Shown here: positions 1-6,321 of the stretch, piece by piece | How positions within the stretch are numbered: the first letter of the stretch is position 1 | Layout of the letters: every line of letters starts with the position of its first letter | Source of the DNA: Phytohabitans sp036906915 | GTDB lineage: Bacteria > Actinomycetota > Actinomycetes > Mycobacteriales > Micromonosporaceae | DNA: 12,785 nucleotides | Direction of reading: 5' to 3' | NCBI RefSeq assembly: GCF_036906915.1 | Contig: NZ_JBAKHX010000134.1 | Coordinates: 1 to 12,785, forward strand | Made by a program: the position numbers and the translations under genes | The notes under the pieces: generated by a model | Database searches by the model: none | Told to the model about the DNA's origin: nothing | What the model saw: the letters and a program-made list of their open reading frames with translations, nothing else

Positions 1-156
1 GAGGTCACGGACGCACCGGCATGGGTACGCGTGGCTGTCCGTCCACCGCGTTCGCGCCGGCCCGGCCCGATGCCGGGTCAGCTCACCCTCTTCTGACCGC
101 GGAGGCTCCGCTGAGGCGCGGGTCTAGATCGCCGGAGCCGCCCCGGCCTACCCTTG
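1..156. other. non-coding left edge, with two small palindromes
   Basis: I see no credible gene here. Two short perfect hairpins are visible: cccggc/gccggg at 61-66 and 72-77, and gcggag/ctccgc at 99-104 and 106-111. Neither is followed by a T-tract, so I do not call a terminator. An open frame on the plus strand from 21 runs across this stretch and into the VapC remnant, but it has low-complexity Arg/Pro/Ala composition and no ribosome binding site, so I treat it as chance. Confidence 0.5.
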
Positions 157-399
157 TCAAGCCCGATGGCTCCGAGACCTGGCCATTTGCACCGGCAGCG
201 GGTCACCCGCGACGGTCAGCGTCGAGGCTGCGCAGTGTTGGTTCGGTGATCGGCGCAGCGCCCCGGGCACCTCCACCTCGACGAGGGCCGACGAAACCAG
301 CGGCACGTCGTCATGGGTATTGAGCCAGGCGACAAGATCGGCGCTGCACTCCTCCTGCCGCACCAGCTTGACCACGGCGGCGGAGTCGAGATAGATCAC
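157..399 (-). pseudogene. VapC-type PIN-domain toxin, decayed remnant
   Basis: The frame opens with GTG at 399 and reads MIYLDSAAVVKLVRQEE, the classic N-terminus of a PIN-domain ribonuclease (VapC), with the first catalytic Asp at residue 5 and the conserved Glu in the SALVEVEV segment. Family homology stops after ALRRS (about residue 51). The reading frame closes at 80 aa, against about 130 aa for a working VapC. One base out of frame, from 250, the minus strand reads ITEPTLRSLDA, which matches the region around the third acidic residue of VapC. The same frame then reads DRRG, a stop at 203-205, and ANGQVSEPSG, which looks like the toxin C-terminus. The toxin therefore seems to have lost roughly 40 codons in the middle plus a second stretch, leaving three family segments in order. 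It should have no nuclease activity. The N-terminal call is secure; the last segment is tentative. Confidence 0.75.
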
Positions 400-494
400 C
401 AGCGTTCCTCGTCACGCATTTCGGCGAGGGTCGAGGCGACATCTATGCCCTCGTCACCGAGCTTCGGTGTCAGCCGGTGCGGCGGTTGCCCCAT
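396..494 (-). pseudogene. C-terminal remnant of a VapB/Phd-type antitoxin
   Basis: This frame ends LGDEGIDVASTLAEMRDEERW, then a TGA at 396-398 that overlaps the GTG of the toxin remnant (GTGA overlap). The tail resembles the C-terminal toxin-binding end of Phd/VapB antitoxins, which often finish in LAEMR-x-DER-W/Y, and the four-base overlap is the usual antitoxin-toxin arrangement. The DNA-binding N-terminal half is missing: upstream of about 475 the strand belongs to another gene (470-706). An ATG at 492-494 would give only 32 aa and overlaps that gene, so translation is doubtful. It is too short for a confident family assignment on its own; the link to the toxin fragment is the main support. 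Confidence 0.5.
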
Positions 495-706
495 TGACGC
501 GGGGTCTGGACCGAGCCGCGACCGCCCGGATACTGGCCCTTACCCGGCGGCTGCGGCTGCGCCGACGACTTGCCTTTGCCCTTGGCACGCCGCTCGGCGC
601 GGTTCGTGAAGACGGGAACGTCGGCTGCGGCATCGTCAGCGGGCGCAGACTGGTCGTCCGAAGCCTCGTCGGGCTCGCCGTTCGGCGGCGTCGCGGTGTC
701 AGGCAT
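470..706 (-). CDS. small hydrophilic hypothetical protein (78 aa)
   Basis: This frame encodes a 78-aa protein with an acidic, Asp/Ala/Pro-rich first half (residues 1-30), a VPVFTNRAERRAKGKGK basic segment (about 30-46), and a Gly/Pro/Gln/Arg-rich tail ending PRQWGNRRTG. I chose the ATG at 704-706 because a strong GGGAGG ribosome binding site sits 7 bases upstream. A longer frame from 778 has no comparable site. There is no signal peptide or membrane segment. The charge split (acidic head, basic tail) and lack of predicted fold suggest a disordered protein, possibly nucleic-acid binding. That is inference only; I do not recognise a named family. Its 3' end abuts the decayed antitoxin, so the deletion that removed the antitoxin head probably ended just downstream of this stop codon. 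Confidence 0.7.
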   Translation of the reverse strand: MPDTATPPNGEPDEASDDQSAPADDAAADVPVFTNRAERRAKGKGKSSAQPQPPGKGQYPGGRGSVQTPRQWGNRRTG

Positions 707-810
707 CGAAGCCTCCCGGAAGAATCGGTATAGCGGCGTGGACGACGCCCACCACAGCGTAACCTGCGCCTCGCGCACCCATGATCAGGGCCGTCCGTCC
801 ACCCACGAAC

Positions 811-892
811 GTCGATCAAGGGAAAGTCGGTCGATCAAGGGCGAACGCACGTGGATCGGAGATCGAACCACGCGCGTTCGCCCTTGATCGAC
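811..892. repeat. long inverted repeat with an extra direct copy
   Basis: A 19-base arm, gtcgatcaagggcgaacgc (830-848), is repeated perfectly in inverted orientation at 874-892. The stem continues inward after one mismatch (849/873) with cgtgg (850-854) and ccacg (868-872), leaving a 13-base loop. A third partial copy, gtcgatcaaggg, lies in direct orientation at 811-822, exactly 19 bases before the left arm. The structure lies between two minus-strand genes, 30 bases past the stop of the sugar isomerase. It may end that transcript, but on the minus strand it is followed only by CGACTTTCCC rather than a U-tract, and the A6 run at 894-899 is on the wrong side for a plus-strand terminator. It may instead be a member of a dispersed intergenic palindrome family. 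Confidence 0.85.
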
Positions 893-921
893 GAAAAAAG
901 GGGCGGAGGCCGCCGCGCGGG

Positions 922-1929
922 TCAGGACGATGAGGAGAAGGCGGCGTCGAAGGCTGCCGCTGGGGCGTCGAAAGCCAGTCGGCGGACGAACTCAAGCGCC
1001 TCTGGCGCTCCCACCAGCCGGTCCATGCCCGCGTCTTCCCACTCGATGGAGATCGGCCCGTCGTACCCGATCGCGTTGAGCGCGCGGAAGCAGTCTTCCC
1101 ACGGCACATCCCCGTGACCAGTCGAGACGAAGTCCCAGCCGCGCCGCAGGTCGGCCCACGCCAGGTGGGACGACAGCCGCCCGCGCCGCCCGTCGCCCGT
1201 GCGTACCTTGGCGTCCTTGCAGTCGACGTGGTAGATCCGGTCGGCGAAGTCGAGGATGAAGTTGACCGGGTCCAGCTCCTGCCAGACGAAGTGCGATGGG
1301 TCCCAGTTCAGCCCGAACGCGGGGCGCCGGCCGATCGCGTCGAGCGTACGCACCGTCGTCCAGTAGTCGTAAGCGATCTCGCTCGGGTGTACCTCGTGCG
1401 CGAACCGCACGCCGACCTCGTCGAACACGTCGAGGATAGGGTTCCAACGCTCGGCGAAGTCTGCATAGCCGCGCTCGATCATCTCGGGCGGCACCGGCGG
1501 GAACATGGCCAGCGTGTGCCAGATCGACGACCCGGTGAACCCGACCACGGTGCCTACACCCAGCTTGGCCGCCGCCCGGGCGGTGTCGGCCATCTCGGCT
1601 GCGGCCCGCTGGCGTACGCCCTCCGGCGAACCGTCGCCCCAGATCCGCGCCGGCAGGATGCCCTGGTGGCGCTCGTCGATCGGGTGGTCGCAGACGGCCT
1701 GCCCCACGAGGTGGTTGGAGATCGCGAAGACCTGCAGGTTGTACTTGGCGAGAGTCTCCCGCTTCCGGTCGACGTACCCGTCGTCGGCGAGCGCCTTGTC
1801 GACCTCGAAGTGATCGCCCCAGCAGGCGATCTCCAGCCCGTCGTAGCCCCACTCGGAGGCGAGCCGGCACATCTCTTCGAACGGCAGGTCGGCCCACTGG
1901 CCGGTGAACAGCGTGATCGGACGCGCCAT
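922..1929 (-). CDS. sugar phosphate isomerase/epimerase, xylose-isomerase-like TIM barrel
   Basis: This 335-aa protein belongs to the AP-endonuclease-2/xylose-isomerase-like TIM-barrel family (cytoplasmic, metal-dependent isomerases and epimerases of sugars, inositols or keto-sugars). The barrel starts with PITLFTGQWADLPFEE, and GYDGLEIACWGDHFEVD (about 28-44) is the usual second strand. Likely metal ligands are Glu179 in HEVHPSE, Asp210 and His213 in NWDPSH, the HVDCKD segment (234-239), and the acidic EWED near 296-299. The GHGDVPW loop (271-277) is also typical. I chose the ATG at 1927-1929 because GAGGAGAGGGAC precedes it; a longer frame to 1986 lacks a site. The substrate cannot be read from sequence. 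It is the last gene of the minus arm, 182 bases after a sulfotransferase, so it may supply a sugar building block for that locus or may simply be a neighbour. No Gfo/Idh oxidoreductase, a common partner, is present. Confidence 0.88.
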   Translation of the reverse strand: MARPITLFTGQWADLPFEEMCRLASEWGYDGLEIACWGDHFEVDKALADDGYVDRKRETLAKYNLQVFAISNHLVGQAVCDHPIDERHQGILPARIWGDGSPEGVRQRAAAEMADTARAAAKLGVGTVVGFTGSSIWHTLAMFPPVPPEMIERGYADFAERWNPILDVFDEVGVRFAHEVHPSEIAYDYWTTVRTLDAIGRRPAFGLNWDPSHFVWQELDPVNFILDFADRIYHVDCKDAKVRTGDGRRGRLSSHLAWADLRRGWDFVSTGHGDVPWEDCFRALNAIGYDGPISIEWEDAGMDRLVGAPEALEFVRRLAFDAPAAAFDAAFSSSS

Positions 1930-2111
1930 CGTCCCTCTCCTCGAAACCGGTTCATGCCAAGGTGGCGCGAGGGACGCCGGTGCCAAGATCGGCGGTGTGG
2001 TGGCGCTGCCCGGACCACCGGGGCGGTGTCAGGCCCGAGCGGGTTGCGCCTCCCGCCCGGTCGCCAGCCGCGCCCGGGTAACGCCAGACCCAACTCTAGG
2101 CCGCGCGTCCG
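1930..2111. other. intergenic region upstream of the sugar isomerase
   Basis: This 182-base gap separates the sulfotransferase stop from the isomerase start on the minus strand. It contains no credible gene. On the minus strand a TAGAGT hexamer (plus positions 2093-2098) could be a -10 box, with a poor -35 (TTACGA) 17 bases upstream at the sulfotransferase stop; this would give a leader of about 155 bases. The isomerase may thus have its own promoter rather than only read-through from the sulfotransferases. Two CTTGGCA repeats lie closer to the start codon but do not make a convincing promoter. Confidence 0.3.
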
Positions 2112-3020
2112 CTACTCGTAACCCCACTCTCGCAGCGGCTTGTCGAGGACCCCCTGGATCGCGGCGACCTGCGTGTCGGTGAGCTCGTGCCGGTACGCGG
2201 CGCCGCGCTCGGCGTGGAAGAGGTGCCGTGCGAAGCCGGACTCGAACCGTGGTGTCCAGTCCAGACCCAGAAACGCGAGCATCCGGGCGGTCTGCTCGTT
2301 CGGCGCGCGCACGAGATCTTCGTACCGGACGTCGAGCCACTGCTCGGCGGGGTGCGCGGCGCGGGCCTGCGTGTATGCCTCCATCAGCATCTTCCAGCCC
2401 AGCGCGGCCAGCACGGGGAACGACCGGCCGGCCTCCTCCCACTCCTCGCGCAGCGCGGGCGGCAGCGGCCCGTACAGCCAGTTGTCGGGGCCGCGCCAGC
2501 CGTCCCACCACCCCATCTGAAGCCACGAGTTGGCCACCGCACGGCCGTCGCGCACCACGTTGATCACCTTGAGATCCGGGTACGCGGCCTGCAGGAACCC
2601 GGTGCGGGGCCAACCGGTGAGGTGTTGGAGGAGCACGTCGCAGCCCTGCCTGCGGATGCGGTCGTCGAAGAACTCGCGCATCCTGCGCTTGACGAATGGC
2701 GTCAGGTCGTCGGCGACCAGGTCGCGGCTGGGCTTGGAGAAGCCGGCGAAGACGTGCCGGTCGAGCAGGTGGTATGCCTCGGAGGGCGCGACGCGCAGCC
2801 GGCCGCGTTCGAGCAGGCGGCGACTGTGGCGCAGCGAGGTCATGCCGGAGGGGCGGGGCCCGAGCCGCCGGTACAGGGTGCCGTTGAACCGCCCGGCCAG
2901 GTTGAGCTTGGGCAGCTTGTCGTCGACGCCGGAGATGAAGCCCACGGCGGGATGGCGCGACAGCACCTCCTGCACAAGGGTGGAGCCGCAACGCCCGGTG
3001 CCAACGACGACCGACAGCAC
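2112..3020 (-). CDS. PAPS-dependent sulfotransferase family protein
   Basis: The 302-aa product is a cytosolic sulfotransferase-fold protein, expected to move a sulfuryl group from PAPS to a hydroxyl or amine. The PAPS 5'-phosphosulfate loop is GTGRCGSTL at residues 7-15, right at the N-terminus as usual. The 3'-phosphate-binding segment is VVRDGRAVANSW (155-166), with its conserved Arg and Ser. RYEDLV (232-237) is the common C-terminal motif. TGWPR (135-139) is also typical of this bacterial group. Length is normal. The start is GTG at 3018-3020, preceded by GAGAGG, and lies 3 bases after the stop of the upstream sulfotransferase, so the two are almost surely co-translated. It is clearly different in sequence from its three relatives in this window, which suggests a different acceptor. 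The acceptor is unknown. Confidence 0.88.
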   Translation of the reverse strand: MLSVVVGTGRCGSTLVQEVLSRHPAVGFISGVDDKLPKLNLAGRFNGTLYRRLGPRPSGMTSLRHSRRLLERGRLRVAPSEAYHLLDRHVFAGFSKPSRDLVADDLTPFVKRRMREFFDDRIRRQGCDVLLQHLTGWPRTGFLQAAYPDLKVINVVRDGRAVANSWLQMGWWDGWRGPDNWLYGPLPPALREEWEEAGRSFPVLAALGWKMLMEAYTQARAAHPAEQWLDVRYEDLVRAPNEQTARMLAFLGLDWTPRFESGFARHLFHAERGAAYRHELTDTQVAAIQGVLDKPLREWGYE

Positions 3021-3023
3021 GGT

Positions 3024-3911
3024 TCAGACCTCTCGACGGCGGAACGGGTAGCCGAAGCGCCGCAGCAGGGGCGCGGTGATCAGAGTGACCAGGGCGAACG
3101 AGGCACCGGAGAGCCCGCGTACCCATTCGGCGTCGGGCGCCACGCGCACCTCGCCGGAGCGGTGCCGCGACGGGTTGCCGGCCACCGAGTGGGTGGGCGC
3201 CAACCGCACCGTGCCCGGGCCGATGAACGGCAGGTCGCCGGCGACGCCGGCGAACGCCGCGATCCGCTGGACGGTCGCCGCCGGGTCGGCCACCAGGTCT
3301 TCGTAACGGACGCGCAGGTATCGCCCGGAGCGGCGCCAGAGCAGCGCGGTGGACGCGTTCCAGACCAGCCACAGCAGGGCTGCCTTGGCGACCGGCGGGC
3401 GGCTCATCAGCTGGGCGTCGCCCTCGCCGTCGAGCCCGCGGCGGCGGCGCCACGAGAACGCGGCGGCGCGCGGGTCGCGCACCAGATGCAGCACCCGCAG
3501 ATCGACGCCCGGCAGTCCGGCCACCAGGGCACCGTACGGCGGCAGCTTCGAAGAGTCCACGACGAGTTTTCCGCCGACCGCGTCGTACACCGCCGCCAGC
3601 GTCGCGTCGTCGGGATGGCCCGGCACCCGGCGGCGCCACAACAGGGCCGGCAGCCGGCGCATCCGAAGCCGGTGGCGCAGCCGTGCGGAGATACCGGACG
3701 GGTCGGCGTCGACCTCTTTCATGACGGCCATCCACAGCGGACACTCGCCGAACGGAAGGCCACAGCCACAGGGCCGGTTTTCGACCGCCCCGCGCTGCCA
3801 CAGATACCGCAGCTCGCCGGCCGCCAACACACCGTCGAGCTGACCAAGCAGCGTAGTGACCAACGTGGACCCACTACGCCCACTACCCGCGATGTACAGA
3901 ACCCTGGTCAT
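3024..3911 (-). CDS. sulfotransferase family protein with Cys motif
   Basis: The 295-aa product has the PAPS-binding loop GSGRSGSTLV (9-18), VVDSSK (117-122), the 3'-phosphate segment LVRDPRAAAFSW (143-154), RYEDLV (202-207) and a late HSVAGNPSR segment (241-249). A CGCG-x6-C cluster (Cys48, Cys50, Cys57) follows the first helix and resembles an actinobacterial sulfotransferase subgroup, where it could hold a metal or support substrate binding. The start chosen is ATG at 3909-3911, immediately before MTRVLYIAGSGRSG. The ribosome binding site is weak (GC-rich, no clear AGGAG). A longer frame to 3980 adds low-quality Arg/Gly-rich sequence from the repeat region, so I left it out. It is followed 3 bases later by another sulfotransferase and preceded by a 241-base palindrome-rich gap after the glycosyltransferase. 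The acceptor is unknown. Confidence 0.87.
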   Translation of the reverse strand: MTRVLYIAGSGRSGSTLVTTLLGQLDGVLAAGELRYLWQRGAVENRPCGCGLPFGECPLWMAVMKEVDADPSGISARLRHRLRMRRLPALLWRRRVPGHPDDATLAAVYDAVGGKLVVDSSKLPPYGALVAGLPGVDLRVLHLVRDPRAAAFSWRRRRGLDGEGDAQLMSRPPVAKAALLWLVWNASTALLWRRSGRYLRVRYEDLVADPAATVQRIAAFAGVAGDLPFIGPGTVRLAPTHSVAGNPSRHRSGEVRVAPDAEWVRGLSGASFALVTLITAPLLRRFGYPFRRREV

Positions 3912-4152
3912 GCGCCGCCGCCCGCAGCCGGTCCGGAGTCGAGGGAGCTGTGAGGGCGCGCCGCCCGCAGGCGCCACCAAGCGGAGGGAGCGCAGCGACA
4001 GGAGCGACTGGCGGCTACAGGGCGGACTCCAGCGCCCGAACCGCCCGCGCGAAGCGCGGGCCAGAGTTGCAGCGACCGAGCGCAGGGCCGGCTACAGGGC
4101 GGCCCAAAGGGCGCATGACCCGCGCTCGCGCAGCGAGCGCCAACCAGCACAG
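3912..4152. repeat. palindrome-rich, REP-like intergenic region
   Basis: This 241-base non-coding gap between glycosyltransferase and sulfotransferase is packed with GC-rich hairpins. gcgctcgc/gcgagcgc (4122-4129 and 4133-4140) forms an 8-bp perfect stem with a 3-base loop. cccgcgc/gcgcggg (4044-4050 and 4054-4060) forms a 7-bp stem around gaa. gggccg/cggccc (4085-4090 and 4100-4105) forms a 6-bp stem. The 13-mer ggctacagggcgg occurs twice, at 4013-4025 and 4090-4102. The pattern looks like clustered REP-type intergenic palindromes. It may weaken or stabilise the transcript that runs through it on the minus strand. No gene is seen on either strand. Confidence 0.7.
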
Positions 4153-5394
4153 TCATGCGCCGGCTCCACTGTAGACATCGCGCAGGCGGGCGAGGTGTGT
4201 GTCGGGTGCGAAGTCACGGACCACCTTCGCCCGGCCGGCCTGCCCCATCGCGAACGTGCGCTCCGGGTCGGCCAGCAGCTCTCCCAGCACCCCGGCGAGC
4301 GCGGCCGGGTCGTCGGCGGGCACGATCGCGCCGTCAACACCGGGCTCGACCATTTCGGGCAGGCCGCCCAGGTCGGTGGTCACCACCGGTAGCCCGCAGG
4401 CGAAGGCTTCCAGTACCGCCATGGGTTGGTTTTCGTGCCAGCGCGACGGCACGGCGGCGACCGCGGCGCCGCGTAGGAGGGCGTGCAGCGCCGGCTTGGT
4501 GAGCCGGCCGTGGAACCGTACCCGATCCGGAGCGTGCTCGGCGGCGAGCGCCTCCAGCGTGGATCGGGCCGGGCCGTCGCCGGCGATGTCCACGTGAAAG
4601 CCGCCATCGGCGGCGGCGTGGATCAGCGTGTCCACACCCTTCTCGCGTGCGAGCCGGCCGGCGTAGACGACGCCGCTGCCCGGCCGCTCGGCAGCCGGCA
4701 CGGCCGCCGCGTCGACGAAATGGTTGACCACCCGCATCCGCTCGGGAAACACGCCCGCGCGGCGCATCACGCCGGCCAGGAACCGGCTGGGGCTCACGAA
4801 CGCGTCGACGTCCCCGTAGGCGCGGGTGGTGCGGTGCACCCATGACTCGAGACTCAGCACCGCGCTCGCGCCGAGCGAACCGTCTTTGCACCGCCGGCGC
4901 GCCGCCTGCCAGGGACCGCCCGTGACGCAGGCGTCACAGATCGTGTGGCCGTCGAGAAGCTGGTAGCTCGGGCAGGCCAGCTTGTAGTCGTGCAGGGTCA
5001 GCACGCACCGCACGCCCGCCGCCCGCACGGCGCGCAGGACCGAGGGCGACAGCTGGTGGTAGATGTTGTGCATGTGGACCACGTCGGGCTTGAAATCCGA
5101 CATCACCCGGGCGAGCCCGCGCCGGCTCGCGGGCGAATACACCATCCGTCCCACGGCCGCCGCGCGCCGCATCGGGCCGCGCGGCGCCGGCTCCAGCTCG
5201 ACGTACGGTGGGAAGTGCGCGCCGTAACGCTGCGGGGTGTCGTTTTCGGGGTGCGTCATACCGAAGAACGCCACCTCGTCACCGTGCGCACGCTGAAGCT
5301 CGGCGAGGTCGAGCAGGTAGCCTTCGGCCCCGCCTCGCCGGTACAGGAACTTGTTGACGTGCAGCACTCGCATCGACCGAGAGGCTACCGCCAT
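4153..5394 (-). CDS. GT4-family glycosyltransferase (GT-B fold)
   Basis: The 413-aa product is a retaining GT-B glycosyltransferase of family GT4, using a nucleotide-sugar donor in the cytoplasm, usually at the membrane face, to extend polysaccharide or glycolipid chains. The acceptor domain has RGGAE (20-24), VVHMHNIYH (105-113) and HDYKLACP (135-142), followed by a cysteine set (Cys141, Cys153, Cys156, Cys169) seen in related capsule and exopolysaccharide enzymes. The donor domain has VVYAGRLAREKG and an EX7E motif at Glu321 and Glu329 (ENQPMAVLE), then GLPVVTTDLGGLPEMV. I chose the ATG at 5392-5394 because GAAGGA lies 7 bases upstream. An internal ATG at 5371-5373 (MRVLHVNKF) fits family alignments but has no site. 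It heads the minus arm, divergent from a sulfotransferase. Donor and acceptor sugars are unknown. Confidence 0.9.
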   Translation of the reverse strand: MAVASRSMRVLHVNKFLYRRGGAEGYLLDLAELQRAHGDEVAFFGMTHPENDTPQRYGAHFPPYVELEPAPRGPMRRAAAVGRMVYSPASRRGLARVMSDFKPDVVHMHNIYHQLSPSVLRAVRAAGVRCVLTLHDYKLACPSYQLLDGHTICDACVTGGPWQAARRRCKDGSLGASAVLSLESWVHRTTRAYGDVDAFVSPSRFLAGVMRRAGVFPERMRVVNHFVDAAAVPAAERPGSGVVYAGRLAREKGVDTLIHAAADGGFHVDIAGDGPARSTLEALAAEHAPDRVRFHGRLTKPALHALLRGAAVAAVPSRWHENQPMAVLEAFACGLPVVTTDLGGLPEMVEPGVDGAIVPADDPAALAGVLGELLADPERTFAMGQAGRAKVVRDFAPDTHLARLRDVYSGAGA

Positions 5395-5409
5395 GCGAGT
5401 ATCCTTCGC
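5395..5409. promoter_or_regulatory. 15-base divergent start region of the two arms
   Basis: Only 15 bases separate the glycosyltransferase start (minus, 5394) from the chosen start of the plus-strand sulfotransferase (5410). The minus ribosome binding site GAAGGA falls inside the gap and overlaps it fully. Promoters for either arm must therefore lie inside the opposing coding sequence or be shared. A TATCCT at 5400-5405 could be a plus-strand -10 box, but it sits only 4 bases before the GTG, which is short for a leaderless start. The arrangement implies coordinated or mutually exclusive transcription of the arms. This rests on the start codon choices. Confidence 0.4.
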
Positions 5410-6321
5410 GTGCCCCTCTCTCCGCAGCCCACGGCGGTCGCCTACACCGCCCGCCGGATCGCCCGGCACTTGAAGTGGGTGCGCACCGAAGGGCTGCGCC
5501 GCCTCGTCGAGGAAGATCGGCTCAACCCCGTCGAGCGCGCCGGCACGGCACTGGCCAAGCGCCGCTGGCGGCGCAACCATGGCGTCACACCGGGTCAGGC
5601 CAGGCCGGTGTACATCGTGGGCCTGCAACGCTCGGGTACCAACATGCTGATGCGTGGCTTCGACGCGGCACCCGAATTCGAGGTGCGCAACGAGAACGAC
5701 CGGCGGGTGTTCCACCGCTTCCAGCTTCGCTCCGACGAGACGCTGAAGGCCGTCATCGGTGCCAGCCGGCACGCATATGTGCTGGTCAAGCCGCTCTGCG
5801 AGAGCCACCGGGTCGACGAACTGCTCGCCCTGCCCGGCTCGGCTCCGGCGCGCGCGGTGTGGGTCTGGCGGGACGTGGACGACCGGGCGCGGTCCGAGGT
5901 GGCCAAGTTCGGTGACTCGAACCTGCGGGCGCTGCGCGCCATCGCGGGCGGCGCCATCGGTGACGGGTGGCAGGGACAGCGGCTCGACGACGAGGCGCGC
6001 GCCCTGATCGGCGGCTTCGACTACGGCCGGATGACACCGCACGCCGCGGCCGCCCTCTTCTGGTACTTGCGGAACCGCCTCTTCTTCCGCCTCGGCCTGG
6101 ACCGGCGCTCCGACGTCCTGCTGTCGTCGTACGACGCCCTGGTGGACGACCCGGAGGCCGCGACCCGGCGCCTGTGCGACTTCCTTGAGCTGCCGTACGA
6201 CCCGCGGCTCTGCGCGCACGTCGAGCGCCGCGCCCCGCGCCGACGCCCCCTCGACATCGACGCCCGAATCCGCACGCTCTGCGACGGACTGACCGCTCAG
6301 TTGGTGGCACACCATGGCTGA
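5410..6321 (+). CDS. sulfotransferase family protein with N-terminal basic extension
   Basis: The product is about 303 aa. Its first 65 residues are basic and helical in character (ARRIARHLKW, RLVEEDRLNPVERA, AKRRWRRNHG), unlike the other three, where the PAPS loop starts at the N-terminus. The loop here is VGLQRSGTNML (70-80). The 3'-phosphate segment is WRDVDDRARS (153-162), with Arg154 and Ser162 spaced as in the family, and SSYDALVDDP (239-248) replaces the common RYEDL motif. The basic start could bind membrane or acceptor. I chose GTG at 5410-5412; it has no good ribosome binding site. An in-frame GTG at 5479 is the alternative and would remove much of the extension. The frame is open far upstream (to 4945), but that part lies opposite the glycosyltransferase. 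Its 3' end overlaps the next gene by 8 bases. Confidence 0.8.
   Translation: MPLSPQPTAVAYTARRIARHLKWVRTEGLRRLVEEDRLNPVERAGTALAKRRWRRNHGVTPGQARPVYIVGLQRSGTNMLMRGFDAAPEFEVRNENDRRVFHRFQLRSDETLKAVIGASRHAYVLVKPLCESHRVDELLALPGSAPARAVWVWRDVDDRARSEVAKFGDSNLRALRAIAGGAIGDGWQGQRLDDEARALIGGFDYGRMTPHAAAALFWYLRNRLFFRLGLDRRSDVLLSSYDALVDDPEAATRRLCDFLELPYDPRLCAHVERRAPRRRPLDIDARIRTLCDGLTAQLVAHHG

Noticed and set aside
21..323. 100-aa plus-strand frame at the left edge
   Set aside because: Low-complexity Pro/Arg/Ala sequence with no ribosome binding site, running antisense over the VapC remnant.
811..892. Possible small CRISPR array from three gatcaaggg copies
   Set aside because: One copy is inverted, the spacing is too short and there is no spacer series or cas gene. 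It is a palindrome with one extra copy.
830..899. Classic rho-independent terminator
   Set aside because: The stem is excellent, but the A6 run is on the 3' plus side and the minus-strand flank has no U-tract. I keep it as a repeat with a possible ending role only.
1114..2121. Long open frame on the plus strand opposite the sugar isomerase
   Set aside because: It is the mirror of a motif-bearing gene in GC-rich DNA; its composition is Val/Arg/Pro/Asp-rich with no family motif, and it has no ribosome binding site.
2029..3953. Very long open frames (588-590 aa) overlapping the two minus-strand sulfotransferases in other frames, on both strands
   Set aside because: Low-complexity Arg/Ala/Gly/Pro-rich sequences crossing the gene junction at 3020-3024. 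The sulfotransferase frames carry all expected motifs.
4945..5409. Upstream extension of the plus-strand sulfotransferase frame
   Set aside because: The open frame continues to 4945, but this part lies entirely opposite the glycosyltransferase N-terminal half and has no family similarity.
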